40,211 nucleotides of DNA from Eubacteriales bacterium (GTDB lineage Bacteria; Bacillota; Clostridia; Lachnospirales; Lachnospiraceae). The stretch spans positions 1-40,211 of the forward strand of contig JAUNGB010000046.1 in the NCBI GenBank assembly GCA_030524715.1, written 5' to 3'. Under the pieces are notes generated by a model, which made no database searches, had not been told where the DNA came from, and worked only from the letters and a program-made list of their open reading frames with translations. Position 1 is the stretch's first letter; each line of letters begins with the position of its first letter. Position numbers and translations under genes: made by a program. Below, in pieces: positions 1 to 8,343 of this stretch.

Positions 1-35
1 ATAATCTATCTGCTAATCTAACGCAGATGGGCTGC

Positions 36-71
36 ACCACCCGGTCGGAAGGAATCGGGTGGTATTTTTTT
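36..71 (+). terminator. Intrinsic terminator of an upstream gene
   Basis: Arms ACCACCCG (36-43) and CGGGTGGT (56-63) pair perfectly around a 12-nt loop and are followed by a run of T residues. It probably ends a transcript entering from before the window. Confidence 0.8.
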
Positions 72-123
72 GCCCTTTTAGATTGTCAGTGCAGATGTTT
101 TGCTGTATGATTTAGATTGTCAT

Positions 124-178
124 CTTAAGGAAAACTTAAGAAATTCCCCCTTTCATCTTAAAAATCCTCTGTTATCCT
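124..178 (+). promoter_or_regulatory. Putative response-regulator-controlled promoter
   Basis: Two CTTAAG hexamers at 124-129 and 135-140 are spaced 11 bp start to start, the usual pitch for direct repeats bound by OmpR/PhoB-family dimers. A third TCTTAA lies at about 157. A TATCCT -10-like element at 173-178 has no good -35, which fits an activator-dependent promoter. Autoregulation by the regulator gene that follows is inferred. Confidence 0.45.
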
Positions 179-203
179 ACTATCATCAAGGGAGGTGATT
201 GAA

Positions 204-899
204 GTGGCTGATATACTTGTTTGTGATGATGATAAAGATATCGTGGAAGCAATAGATATTTATCTGACCCAGGAGGGTTATCATATTTTAAAGGCTTACG
301 ACGGCGAAGCGGCGATTAAGATTCTGCGCGGCAACCATGTGGATTTGTTGATTATTGATGTTATGATGCCGAAGCTTGACGGAATCCGGGCAACCTTAAA
401 AATCCGTGAGGAAAATCCTCTTCCGATTATTATTCTCTCGGCAAAATCTGAAGATGCGGATAAAATACTGGGACTGAACGTGGGCGCCGACGATTATGTG
501 ACGAAACCCTTCAACCCGTTAGAACTGGTGGCGCGTGTGAAATCCCAGCTTCGCAGATACACCCAGTTAGGCGCGGCGGCGCCGAAAGAAAACGGGCGTG
601 TTTATAAGACGGGCGGCCTGTGTGTTGACGATGATTTGAAGGAAGTGCGGGTTGACGGCGATCCGGTAAAGCTGACGCCGATAGAGTACAATATTTTGCT
701 GCTGCTTGTAAAGAATAAGGGACGAGTTTTTTCTATCAATCAGATTTACGAAAGCATCTGGAACGAGCAGGCAGTTGCCGCTGATAATACGGTAGCCGTG
801 CATATCCGGCATATCCGGGAAAAAATTGAGATCAATCCCAAGGAACCCCGTTACCTGAAGGTGGTGTGGGGATTGGGCTATAAGGTGGAGAAAATTTAG
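204..899 (+). CDS. OmpR/PhoB-family response regulator
   Basis: Cytoplasmic transcription regulator of a two-component pair. The receiver domain spans about residues 1-115, with the acidic cluster CDDD at 7-10, the phospho-acceptor aspartate at about 52 (IIDVMMPK) and the conserved lysine at about 101 (VTKPF). A winged-helix DNA-binding domain fills about 130-231 and ends in the typical VWGLGYK motif. The start is placed at GTG 204 because an excellent ribosome binding site, GGAGGTGATT (191-200), lies just before it; a GTG at 195 is inside that site and is unlikely to be used. The histidine kinase gene follows after 36 bp, so the two are almost certainly co-transcribed. The downstream lipoprotein and ABC genes are the likely targets, by inference from position. 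Confidence 0.93.
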   Translation: MADILVCDDDKDIVEAIDIYLTQEGYHILKAYDGEAAIKILRGNHVDLLIIDVMMPKLDGIRATLKIREENPLPIIILSAKSEDADKILGLNVGADDYVTKPFNPLELVARVKSQLRRYTQLGAAAPKENGRVYKTGGLCVDDDLKEVRVDGDPVKLTPIEYNILLLLVKNKGRVFSINQIYESIWNEQAVAADNTVAVHIRHIREKIEINPKEPRYLKVVWGLGYKVEKI

Positions 900-935
900 A
901 GGCAATATGGCAGAAGGATTTCAGAAAGGGGTAAG

Positions 936-3767
936 ATGATGAAGAAAAAATGGTACAGAAGTAATCTGGCAAAGGGAATTCTGGTAATTGCGGAACATAT
1001 AGCATTAGTAACAGCCGTATTTTCGATCATTGCCGTAATGGCGATGTATGGCCAGGGAATCCGCATTACGGATGACAGCGAAGGAACCTATATCAGTTCC
1101 AGAGGCTTTGCGGAAGAAGTATACAACATTTCCAGGGATATTGTACTTGCAATAAATAATAATCTGGCAGTGAATGATAATCCGGGAGTGAACGGAGATT
1201 CGGGAGCGAGTGATGATCCGGGAGCGCGGGCGGCGGCGGGCGCGCCCCGCCCCACCCCACACAACCAACATTCAGGAGCGAATGATGATTCGGCGTCAGG
1301 GCAGGATACATCCAGAGTAGTGGATTTAAAAGAAATTTATGAGGGGACAGAACTGACCTATACGAATACCTCCGGCCTGGCGTATCGTCTGGAAGATTTA
1401 AGGAACTGGGCGCAGAGCGGATGGTCATGGGGAGATGGCGGATATACGGAAGGCCAGAATATCATTGCCTGCACTAAGGCGGACGGAACCTGTGTTTACT
1501 ACCGCTATGCAGAATTTGCCCGGCTGTTCCGGGATGGAGAACTGAAATTTGACACAGATGCTTATGGAGGGGAAGAAAGCGGAGATGCAGGAGCCGGATA
1601 TGTAGAAAATGGGGATGCAGGGTTCGGAGATACAGGAACCGGAGATACAGTAACTGGAGATACAGAAACCGGATATATAGAAAGCGGAGATACAGAAACC
1701 GAAGACAGCGGAGAATGGGGACAGGAGGATGAAGAAGATATTACGTCTAAGGTCATGGCATGGTTCAGCAGCGGACAGATGCCGGAAGGACTGGAGCCCA
1801 CGGGCATCAGCGGCATTTTAAATGCTTCCGGAGAGGTAGAATATGTGGATGCCTGCAGCTATACGGAAATGACTGTGGAGGAAAGGTATTCTCCAGTGGG
1901 AGCCGATTCCATCCTGGAAGCGGTAAATTCCAATCCTCAGTGGAACGGAAGACTGAGACAGGCGTATGAGGCCTTAAACGAAGCGCTAAATCTGATGGGA
2001 AGCGCATCTGCACAGACGCAGTTGCTGAAGCACTACAGAGAAGGAAATACTAACCTGACTTACCTTTATATTAATACAGACGCAAGGAAGCTTTACACCA
2101 ATAAGAGTGTTTTTAACAAATATGAGGACTATGAAAATTACCTGAAGCTCATAGCCGCACAGGATATGCCGTATATGATCGTCCGCCCGGCTCTTTCCGA
2201 ATGTGAGACGAACCTGAACGCCGATACGTATACCTGGCAGCATATGGTGGAAACAGAGAGCGGAAGCAATAGGTATGTGTATGCGGTTCAGATCGACGAT
2301 GAATTTCCGGTAGGAGATGTCCTGGCCAATAAACAGAAAAACTATGATACCTACATTAAATGGCAGATGCCGGTACTGGCAGTAGGCATAATTTCTGTGA
2401 TCATATTCTTTGCAGGCCTTGTATGGCTGACTGCGGCGGCAGGGAGAAGCCCGGAAGATGAGAAACTGTATCTCTGTACATTTGACAAATGGTTCACGGA
2501 GGTCGCAGCGGTTCTGGTGATCGTGATCTGGCTTTCGGGAGTGGGACTCGTGGGCCGGTATGTCTCTCTCTGGGAGGACAATCTTCAAAACCGTGTAAGT
2601 ATTGCTTCGCTGGCGGTTTATACAGCGTCTCTGTTTCTGATCGGCTATTTAAGTCTTGTAAGAAGGATTAAGGCGCGGAGCTTATGGAAAAACAGTCTTT
2701 TGCGCTGGCTTTTGCTTCATTCAAAACAGGCATTTAAAAGGCTCGGCGGATTTATGGAGATTTTTTCGCGAAATACCAGCAGTAAGATAAAAACAACGCT
2801 GCTTATGGGCGGCTTTCTGGTCTTTCAGTTTGTGGCATACGCATTTATATTCTTAGATGGGACGGGTGTTTTTGGGCTTATACTGTTGGCGGCAGATGCG
2901 GCGGCACTGCTTTATTTACTCATGAAAGCGGACGGCAGAGACAGGATTCTGGAAGGACTGAAACGCATCACAGAGGGGGAACTGCAGTACAAGATTCCGT
3001 TAGACCGTCTGACCGGAGAGCAGAAAACAATGGCGGAATACATTAACCATATCGGGGAAGGGCTGGACGCCGCAGTAGAAAGCAGCCTGAAAAACGAGCG
3101 TATGAAAACAGAACTGATCACCAATGTTTCTCATGATATCAAGACTCCGCTGACTTCTATTATCAATTATGTGGATCTGCTGAAACGGGAAAATTTTACG
3201 GATCCTAAAATCTGCGGTTATCTGGATATATTGGAAGCGAAGGCACAGCGTCTGAAAACACTTACGGAGGACGTGGTGGAGGCATCCAAGGTAAGTACCG
3301 GAAATATTACGCTGGACATGGCTGACCTGAATTTTGGGGAAATGATCCATCAGGTGATCGGGGAATTTGAGGAAAAATTTCAGGAGAAGCATTTGACGAT
3401 CATGGTGCATTTTGCGGAAGAACCGGCGGTGATCTGCGCTGACGGACAGCGGATGTGGCGTGTCCTGGAGAATATTTTCAACAACGCAGTCAAGTACGCT
3501 ATGGAAGGAACAAGAGTGTATGCAGATGTAAAGGTTTTAAGAAATAAGGTATACTTTGCCCTGAAAAATATTTCCGCGCAGCCGTTAAATATTTCCGCAG
3601 ACGAACTGACGGAGCGGTTTATCCGCGGGGATGTTTCCAGAAACACAGAAGGCAGCGGCCTTGGGCTTTCTATCGCGCAGAGCCTTGTACAGCTTCAGGG
3701 AGGAGAATTTAAGCTGTACCTGGACGGGGATTTATTTAAAGTGGTGATTTCTTTTCCGCTGAAATAA
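936..3767 (+). CDS. Sensor histidine kinase with large repeat-rich sensor domain
   Basis: Membrane histidine kinase of 943 residues, much longer than a typical partner of an OmpR-type regulator. TM1 lies at about 12-38. A roughly 440-residue extracytoplasmic domain follows, holding two low-complexity tracts: four 6-residue units around 74-97, and eight 5-residue units of the type GDTxT at 216-255. A cluster of membrane segments lies at about 480-670. The catalytic core has the H box NVSHDIKTPLTS with histidine near 733, the N box ENIFNNAVKYA near 845 and the G box GSGLGLSIA near 906. The start is ATG 936; ATG 939 is slightly better spaced from AAAGGGG (925-931). The ligand cannot be predicted. 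The pairing with the regulator is certain from adjacency; the lipoprotein and ABC genes downstream suggest envelope or antimicrobial sensing. Confidence 0.92.
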   Translation: MMKKKWYRSNLAKGILVIAEHIALVTAVFSIIAVMAMYGQGIRITDDSEGTYISSRGFAEEVYNISRDIVLAINNNLAVNDNPGVNGDSGASDDPGARAAAGAPRPTPHNQHSGANDDSASGQDTSRVVDLKEIYEGTELTYTNTSGLAYRLEDLRNWAQSGWSWGDGGYTEGQNIIACTKADGTCVYYRYAEFARLFRDGELKFDTDAYGGEESGDAGAGYVENGDAGFGDTGTGDTVTGDTETGYIESGDTETEDSGEWGQEDEEDITSKVMAWFSSGQMPEGLEPTGISGILNASGEVEYVDACSYTEMTVEERYSPVGADSILEAVNSNPQWNGRLRQAYEALNEALNLMGSASAQTQLLKHYREGNTNLTYLYINTDARKLYTNKSVFNKYEDYENYLKLIAAQDMPYMIVRPALSECETNLNADTYTWQHMVETESGSNRYVYAVQIDDEFPVGDVLANKQKNYDTYIKWQMPVLAVGIISVIIFFAGLVWLTAAAGRSPEDEKLYLCTFDKWFTEVAAVLVIVIWLSGVGLVGRYVSLWEDNLQNRVSIASLAVYTASLFLIGYLSLVRRIKARSLWKNSLLRWLLLHSKQAFKRLGGFMEIFSRNTSSKIKTTLLMGGFLVFQFVAYAFIFLDGTGVFGLILLAADAAALLYLLMKADGRDRILEGLKRITEGELQYKIPLDRLTGEQKTMAEYINHIGEGLDAAVESSLKNERMKTELITNVSHDIKTPLTSIINYVDLLKRENFTDPKICGYLDILEAKAQRLKTLTEDVVEASKVSTGNITLDMADLNFGEMIHQVIGEFEEKFQEKHLTIMVHFAEEPAVICADGQRMWRVLENIFNNAVKYAMEGTRVYADVKVLRNKVYFALKNISAQPLNISADELTERFIRGDVSRNTEGSGLGLSIAQSLVQLQGGEFKLYLDGDLFKVVISFPLK
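1155..1226 (+). repeat. Four 18-bp tandem units in the sensor domain
   Basis: Units at 1155-1172, 1173-1190, 1191-1208 and 1209-1226 share the pattern AAYGATRATCCGGGAGYG and encode Asn/Asp/Gly-rich hexapeptides (NDNPGV type). Immediately downstream, 1227-1270 is abruptly very GC-rich and encodes an Ala/Pro/Arg stretch unlike the units on either side. Confidence 0.75.
1581..1700 (+). repeat. Eight 15-bp tandem units in the sensor domain
   Basis: Exactly eight 15-bp units with consensus GGAGATACAGAAACC run in frame from 1581 to 1700 and encode pentapeptides GDAGA, GYVEN, GDAGF, GDTGT, GDTVT, GDTET, GYIES and GDTET. Because the unit length is a multiple of three, gain or loss of units would keep the kinase in frame. 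Confidence 0.85.
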
Positions 3768-3850
3768 AAGCCCATGGCTATGAAGCTTTGCAGGCAAGCA
3801 TACGCCGTTTCACGACTTAGGATAATTATCAGGTGGGGAGGGAATGTTGG

Positions 3851-5416
3851 ATGAGAAAAATTGTAATGCTTTTTGCGCTCTTAGGCGGGTTCACTTTTAT
3901 TTCGGGGTGTCAGCCCACCCCGGAAGAAAGCGCCGTTGTCAGTAAGTTGGAAGGTTTGGATAAGGAGTCAATTGCAGAGCCTTTGAAGAATGATGAAACA
4001 GTTACCATCGACATTCCCCAGCCCTGGAAAGTCAGTGAGAAACGCAGCGCGGACAGAGTCAGGATTGAAGCGGACCTCCGGATGGATGAAATAAAAGTGG
4101 GGAATCTTCCGGTTATGGAAATGAAAAACCATGAGATGTCAGCAGAAGAATTGGAAAAGCTGGTGGAATATTTTGCAGGAGACGAAAAACTGTATCAGCC
4201 TGAAACAGATACAAGGAAAGATTACCAAAAAGAAATAGAATGCATCAAAAACCGGGAAGGCGCATATGCAGATCCAGTGTTATATTCTGTTTACCAGTCC
4301 CGCGTGGAAGGGCTTGAGGAAGCGTTGGAACTGGCTCCGGAGAAGGAGAGTTTTACAGAAATAAATAAAATTGATTTTACAGAAAAGACGGAAGATAAAG
4401 CATGGGAGAAAGTACAGGCTGCCACCCTGACAGAAGAGGAACTGGAATCTATGCTGAAAAAAAGAAAGCAGGATATTTATTTTGAAGCAGATGCCGGACA
4501 AGAGAGGACATCTCATATTCAGGCGGAAAATTACAGGGACACCCTTGCAAACTCCAGTTACTTTAAATGGTGGACAGGTGATATTTCTTTAAATGAAGAA
4601 ACAATACAACGCTGGATAACTACAGCAAATGTGAATGCAGAAGGTATAGGAAATACATATTATCTTCAGAGAAAAGAGCGTTTGGAGGATTATGAGAAAC
4701 TAGTGAAACAGGAGAGTTTTCAGACGCAGGAGGGGCTTGAAAAGGCGGAAATAGTTCTGAAGGAGCTTGGGATCCGGCAGATGAAATTAAGCCATACACA
4801 GAAAGCGCTGTGGTTCCCAGACGGCACGTTTTCAAATTATAATATTGAGCTTTTGGATAGCCAAATTTTATCCTCCGATCTGGAAAATGCGGAAACAGGT
4901 TATGAATTTACCTTTACAAGAGGCTTTGGAGGATTATCTGCCGGACAATTACAGGGCAGCGTTGTGGGGGATACGGCATCCGGTGTAAATGCGTATGCAC
5001 CACCGTTTCCTGTAGAAAAAATCTCTGTTGTAGTAACGAAATCAGGAGTGAGATCCTTTATATGGGAAGGAATCTGCGAGGAAGCAGGAACTGTGGCCGA
5101 AAATACGAAGCTGCTGGCTTTTGAGGACATAGAGAAACGGCTGTTGGATTACATTTATTACAGCTATACGATGCTGGCTCAGCCTGCAGACAACAAAACA
5201 AAGTTTACCTATACCATATATGACCTCTCATTAGGATACACCTATGTTCCGGCATTTAAAAATCCTCAAAATGCCTGGCTTGTTCCCGCCTGGTTTGTAA
5301 AAGCAAAAGAATATATAGATGCGAAAGCAGAAGGGGGAAAGGCATACGAAAGAGGTACGGTTGAGGTTATGGTCAATGCGCTGGATGGAGGGCTGATCGC
5401 TTATCCGGATTCATAA
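3851..5416 (+). CDS. Lipoprotein, probably DUF6034 family
   Basis: Secreted lipoprotein of 521 residues. The N terminus MRKIVMLFALLGGFTFISGC is a lipoprotein signal peptide with a lipobox ending FISGC, so Cys20 would be lipidated and the mature protein held on the outer face of the membrane. The QPTPEE motif just after the cysteine resembles DUF6034 lipoproteins of Lachnospiraceae; this is from memory and unconfirmed. The rest is soluble, Glu/Lys-rich, with no catalytic motif I recognise. The start is ATG 3851, with GGGGAGGG at 3835-3842 as ribosome binding site; a GTG at 3833 lies at the edge of that site. It lies between the kinase and the permeases, so it may be an accessory binding or immunity-type component of the transporter. 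Confidence 0.78.
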   Translation: MRKIVMLFALLGGFTFISGCQPTPEESAVVSKLEGLDKESIAEPLKNDETVTIDIPQPWKVSEKRSADRVRIEADLRMDEIKVGNLPVMEMKNHEMSAEELEKLVEYFAGDEKLYQPETDTRKDYQKEIECIKNREGAYADPVLYSVYQSRVEGLEEALELAPEKESFTEINKIDFTEKTEDKAWEKVQAATLTEEELESMLKKRKQDIYFEADAGQERTSHIQAENYRDTLANSSYFKWWTGDISLNEETIQRWITTANVNAEGIGNTYYLQRKERLEDYEKLVKQESFQTQEGLEKAEIVLKELGIRQMKLSHTQKALWFPDGTFSNYNIELLDSQILSSDLENAETGYEFTFTRGFGGLSAGQLQGSVVGDTASGVNAYAPPFPVEKISVVVTKSGVRSFIWEGICEEAGTVAENTKLLAFEDIEKRLLDYIYYSYTMLAQPADNKTKFTYTIYDLSLGYTYVPAFKNPQNAWLVPAWFVKAKEYIDAKAEGGKAYERGTVEVMVNALDGGLIAYPDS

Positions 5417-5434
5417 AAAACGAGGAGGAAGCCT

Positions 5435-6184
5435 ATGAAAAAAATATGTCCGGATGTGAAAAACAGTATCTGTAACTGGCGCTTATTTGCAGGAATCCTG
5501 GTACTTTTCTGTACTGCGTTGTTTTCTGCCCAGGATCAGGTAAAACAGCTTTTGACAGTCAGATTTTCGGAAGTTCCTGGTTGGTTCTCGGCGTTTTGCT
5601 TTTTCGCAGATCATCCAAATACGCTTATGGTGATACCTATTGCGGCTCCATTTGTTTTTGCGGCAGAGATAGAAGAAGATTTCAGAAGCAGGTATGTTCT
5701 ATTTGTATGTGCCCGTATTGACAGGCGGCAGTATTATACAGGAAAAATACTGGGTCTGATGTTTTCAGGAGGTTTTGTGGTATGCGGAGCGATGCTGCTT
5801 CTGCTTTTTACCGCATGCCTGGGATTTGATCAGGTTACATGGATACAGGAAAATGGAGAAGGGATGCTGATATTTTATGGACGGTTTATCCTGTATCTTG
5901 TGTGCGGCTTTTTAAATGGAGCGCTGTGGGCGCTGATAGGGGGACTTGCTGCTTTAGCTTCCCATAGTATCTATGCGGCCTATGCTTTCCCTTTTGTTTT
6001 ATATTATGTATTATCCATCTTTCAGGAAAGGTATTATGGTTCCGCTCTGTTTTTAAGCCCGCGGTATTGGGCGACGCCTTTTTCCAGTCTGGGTATTGGC
6101 AGTATTGGGATTTTGCTGCTGCTTTTTTCAGCAGTGGCGGCGGCGTTTGTGTTTGTAATAAAAAAGAGATTGGAGCGTATATAA
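5435..6184 (+). CDS. ABC-2-like membrane permease (first of two)
   Basis: Integral membrane protein of 249 residues with about six hydrophobic segments (near 17-35, 60-80, 105-130, 147-170, 178-197 and 215-240). Between the second and third segments it has the cytoplasmic stretch AAEIEEDFRSRY, the charged type of motif seen in ABC-2 permeases just after the second helix. Start ATG 5435 follows CGAGGAGGAAGCC at ideal spacing, 18 bp after the lipoprotein stop. A second permease gene and an ATPase gene follow, so it probably forms half of a heterodimeric exporter channel. The substrate is unknown; lantibiotic-immunity and bacitracin-type exporters are analogies only. Confidence 0.75.
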   Translation: MKKICPDVKNSICNWRLFAGILVLFCTALFSAQDQVKQLLTVRFSEVPGWFSAFCFFADHPNTLMVIPIAAPFVFAAEIEEDFRSRYVLFVCARIDRRQYYTGKILGLMFSGGFVVCGAMLLLLFTACLGFDQVTWIQENGEGMLIFYGRFILYLVCGFLNGALWALIGGLAALASHSIYAAYAFPFVLYYVLSIFQERYYGSALFLSPRYWATPFSSLGIGSIGILLLLFSAVAAAFVFVIKKRLERI

Positions 6185-6228
6185 AAATTGTTTTTCTATG
6201 ATGATCTATAATGTTTTTTGTCAGAGAG

Positions 6229-6445
6229 CTAGAGCGTGCTTGAAAATTCATTCCCGCCATCTGCACGCCCCACTTTGCGGTATATTTGCCCCGCATTCGG
6301 TCACCGGTCTCCGTTTCACTACGGTCGGCGCTTATCGCTCGTCCACCGGACGAGCAGCGCCCCGCTATGCCTCCCTCATTTGTGGCAAATCTCCCACAAA
6401 CTGTGACGCACATCTGACAGAAAGCAATTTTCAAACACGCTCTAG
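6229..6445. mobile_element. 217-bp palindromic MITE-like element
   Basis: The ends are CTAGAGCGTG at 6229-6238 and its perfect complement CACGCTCTAG at 6436-6445. The inverted repeat continues inward: 18 bp at each tip differ at one position (AGAGCGTGCTTGAAAATT against AGAGCGTGTTTGAAAATT), and weaker similarity reaches about 75 bp into each arm. The interior has a perfect 8-bp hairpin, GCTCGTCC (6337-6344) with GGACGAGC (6348-6355), extended by GGCGCT/AGCGCC. No transposase is encoded; open frames through it are by-products of the palindrome. CTAG at both ends may be a target duplication or part of the ends. The right end abuts the ribosome binding site of the next gene. Confidence 0.8.
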
Positions 6446-6456
6446 GAGGAATTAAT

Positions 6457-7350
6457 ATGCAGGAGATTCGTCAGGTATATAAGGTTGCGGCGCGGAATTA
6501 TTCGGGATGGATGCATAATCTGCGGGTCTGGGCTGTATTTTTTATGGCTTTTGCCCTTGGCATCATGCTGTCGGATGAAATGCTGACCTATGCCCGGACG
6601 TATGAGACTTCTTTGCAGATATTGGAGCCTTTTATCTGGACATATGGGGATGCTGCGTCTGTGATGCTGTCTTCCTTGCTTCTGGTTCTTTTATTTGCGG
6701 ATATTCCGTTTATAAGCCAGGAAACGCCGTATCAACTGATACGGACAAAGCGGAGCATTTGGCTTACTGGACAGATTGTATACATCATTTGTACAACAAT
6801 CCTTTATAATTTATTTTTGTTTCTGGTGCAGGCCGTATTAGCGATGCCTTTTGCATTTATGGGAAACGTATGGAGTGAAACTGCGGCTATGCTGGGCTAC
6901 AGCGGTATATCAAAGGGAAGAGTTCCTGTATCTGTCAAAACAATGGAAAGCGCTATGCCTTATGAGTGCGCATTACAGGTATTTCTCCTGATGCTGTGTT
7001 ATTCACTATTTATTGCTTCTGTTATGCTCTTCCTGAATCTGGTGATCGGGCAAGGGGGAGGAATATTCGGTGCTTTTGCAATAAATATATGTGGATATCT
7101 TCTGACCCCGGATATTATCCAAAAGCTGTTTTCGATGGATATGGGTCTGGAATACAGGGCAAATGTGCTGTGTGGATGGCTGTCTCCTTTAAACCATGCC
7201 ACATTTTCGATGCATAATTTTGGATATGATTATCTTCCAGAGATTGGAGTCAGCTTCGGGATATTTATAGGGATGGTTATTATTTTGGCTGTTCTGTCTG
7301 TTCTGGCAATGCGGAGGTATGATTTTAGTTTCATGCAGACGAACGAGTAG
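6457..7350 (+). CDS. ABC-2-like membrane permease (second of two)
   Basis: Integral membrane protein of 297 residues. Hydrophobic segments lie near 25-42, 62-85, 108-132, 175-200, 205-225 and 262-287, with a longer exposed loop between about 135 and 170. It is not obviously similar in sequence to the permease upstream, which suggests a heterodimeric channel. The start is ATG 6457, preceded by AGGAGGAATTAAT; the first bases of this ribosome binding site coincide with the right tip of the palindromic element at 6229-6445. The ATPase gene starts 18 bp after its stop. Substrate unknown. Confidence 0.75.
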   Translation: MQEIRQVYKVAARNYSGWMHNLRVWAVFFMAFALGIMLSDEMLTYARTYETSLQILEPFIWTYGDAASVMLSSLLLVLLFADIPFISQETPYQLIRTKRSIWLTGQIVYIICTTILYNLFLFLVQAVLAMPFAFMGNVWSETAAMLGYSGISKGRVPVSVKTMESAMPYECALQVFLLMLCYSLFIASVMLFLNLVIGQGGGIFGAFAINICGYLLTPDIIQKLFSMDMGLEYRANVLCGWLSPLNHATFSMHNFGYDYLPEIGVSFGIFIGMVIILAVLSVLAMRRYDFSFMQTNE

Positions 7351-7367
7351 GGGGAAGGAAAAAAGGT

Positions 7368-8000
7368 ATGAAAATAGCAGTAGAATTGGTTTGTGTTTCA
7401 AAATCATTTCAGAAAGAGAAGGCCTTGAAAGAAATTTCACACTCTTTTGAAGCAGGAAAGATTCATGGGATCATAGGCTTTAACGGATCAGGAAAAACTG
7501 TTTTATTCAAGTGCATCTGTGGTTTTCTGTATCCGGACAGCGGATATGTAAAGGTATGGGATGAAAGAATCGGGAAAGATGTGGATTTTCCAAAATCCCT
7601 GGGGATGATCATCGAAAATCCCGGCTTCCGGCCTTATTTAAGCGGATATAAGAATCTGAAATATCTGGCGGATCTCCAAAAAAAGGTGGGGAAGGAGGAA
7701 GTGGTGAATGCGATTCTGCGTGTAGGTCTGGATCCTTTTTCTCCCAAAAAGGTCCGGCAGTATTCTCTTGGAATGAGAGAACGCCTGGGAATAGCCCAGG
7801 CGATTATGGAAGATCCGGATCTGATTATATTGGATGAACCTTTTAATGGCCTGGATAAGCGCGGGGCAGCGGAAGTCTGTCAGATTTTCCGGGAATTACG
7901 GGAGAGGGGAAAGACGATCCTTCTTGCAGCGCATAATATGCCGGAGGGGATTTGCGATACAATTTGCGAGATGGACGCAGGAGTGCTGACTCAGAAGTAA
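7368..8000 (+). CDS. ABC transporter ATP-binding protein
   Basis: Nucleotide-binding subunit of 210 residues, at the short end for exporters of this type. Walker A is GFNGSGKT at 37-44, the signature YSLGMRERLGIAQA lies near 135-148, Walker B LIILDEPFNGLD near 155-166, and the H-loop AAHNM near 190. It would dimerise in the cytoplasm to power the two permeases upstream. Many family members have about 80 further C-terminal residues that are absent here; no second frame continues it, so this appears to be the natural end. The ribosome binding site GGGGGAAGG is well placed before ATG 7368. It is the last gene of the regulator-kinase-lipoprotein-transporter unit. Confidence 0.9.
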   Translation: MKIAVELVCVSKSFQKEKALKEISHSFEAGKIHGIIGFNGSGKTVLFKCICGFLYPDSGYVKVWDERIGKDVDFPKSLGMIIENPGFRPYLSGYKNLKYLADLQKKVGKEEVVNAILRVGLDPFSPKKVRQYSLGMRERLGIAQAIMEDPDLIILDEPFNGLDKRGAAEVCQIFRELRERGKTILLAAHNMPEGICDTICEMDAGVLTQK

Positions 8001-8343
8001 TGACTCAGGTAAAGTAAGATCAGACAAACGGATTGCAGCCGCGCAGTTGAATAAATTTTGTTACTGTTCATTCTCAAGCTTTGTACTGGCTACCCGAGCT
8101 AACAACGTATAATTGTCAGGAAATTTTTGTAAAATGCCTTGCCAAATGCTTCATGTACAGTTATGATAATCTAAGAATACATATACGTAAAATGCTTTTC
8201 TGGTTAATGGTCAGGAAAGCATTTTTGTGCGCCGGGGTGTACGTAAAACATGGCGGAATGACTGGATTCTTTTATACTGATTATTTGTGGGAAGGGCAAA
8301 GGATGTCCGCTTATAAACGCACTTTGGAGAGAGGATGAGGACT
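8001..8343. other. Intergenic gap between ABC unit and MATE gene
   Basis: No gene with a credible ribosome binding site is seen. The gap holds a half copy of the GTTACTGTTCA repeat motif at 8060-8070, the terminator at 8189-8226, and probably the promoter of the MATE gene, for which a TATACT at 8273-8278 is a weak -10 candidate. Confidence 0.5.
8189..8226 (+). terminator. Intrinsic terminator after the ABC unit
   Basis: Arms AAAATGCTTTTCTG (8189-8202) and CAGGAAAGCATTTT (8212-8225) pair with one wobble around a 9-nt loop; the stem ends in a run of T. It lies about 190 bp after the ATPase stop and would insulate the MATE gene. Confidence 0.65.

Noticed and set aside
6231-6247. IS element with transposase at 6229-6445
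   Set aside because: The element is too short and has no transposase frame; treated as non-autonomous.
5886-6455. Open frames on both strands through the palindromic element (minus 5886-6434, plus 6198-6455)
   Set aside because: They follow from the element's palindromic composition, lack ribosome binding sites, and one overlaps the upstream permease on the other strand.
8081-8338. 85-codon frame before the MATE gene
   Set aside because: No ribosome binding site, spans the terminator at 8189-8226, and the composition is not protein-like.
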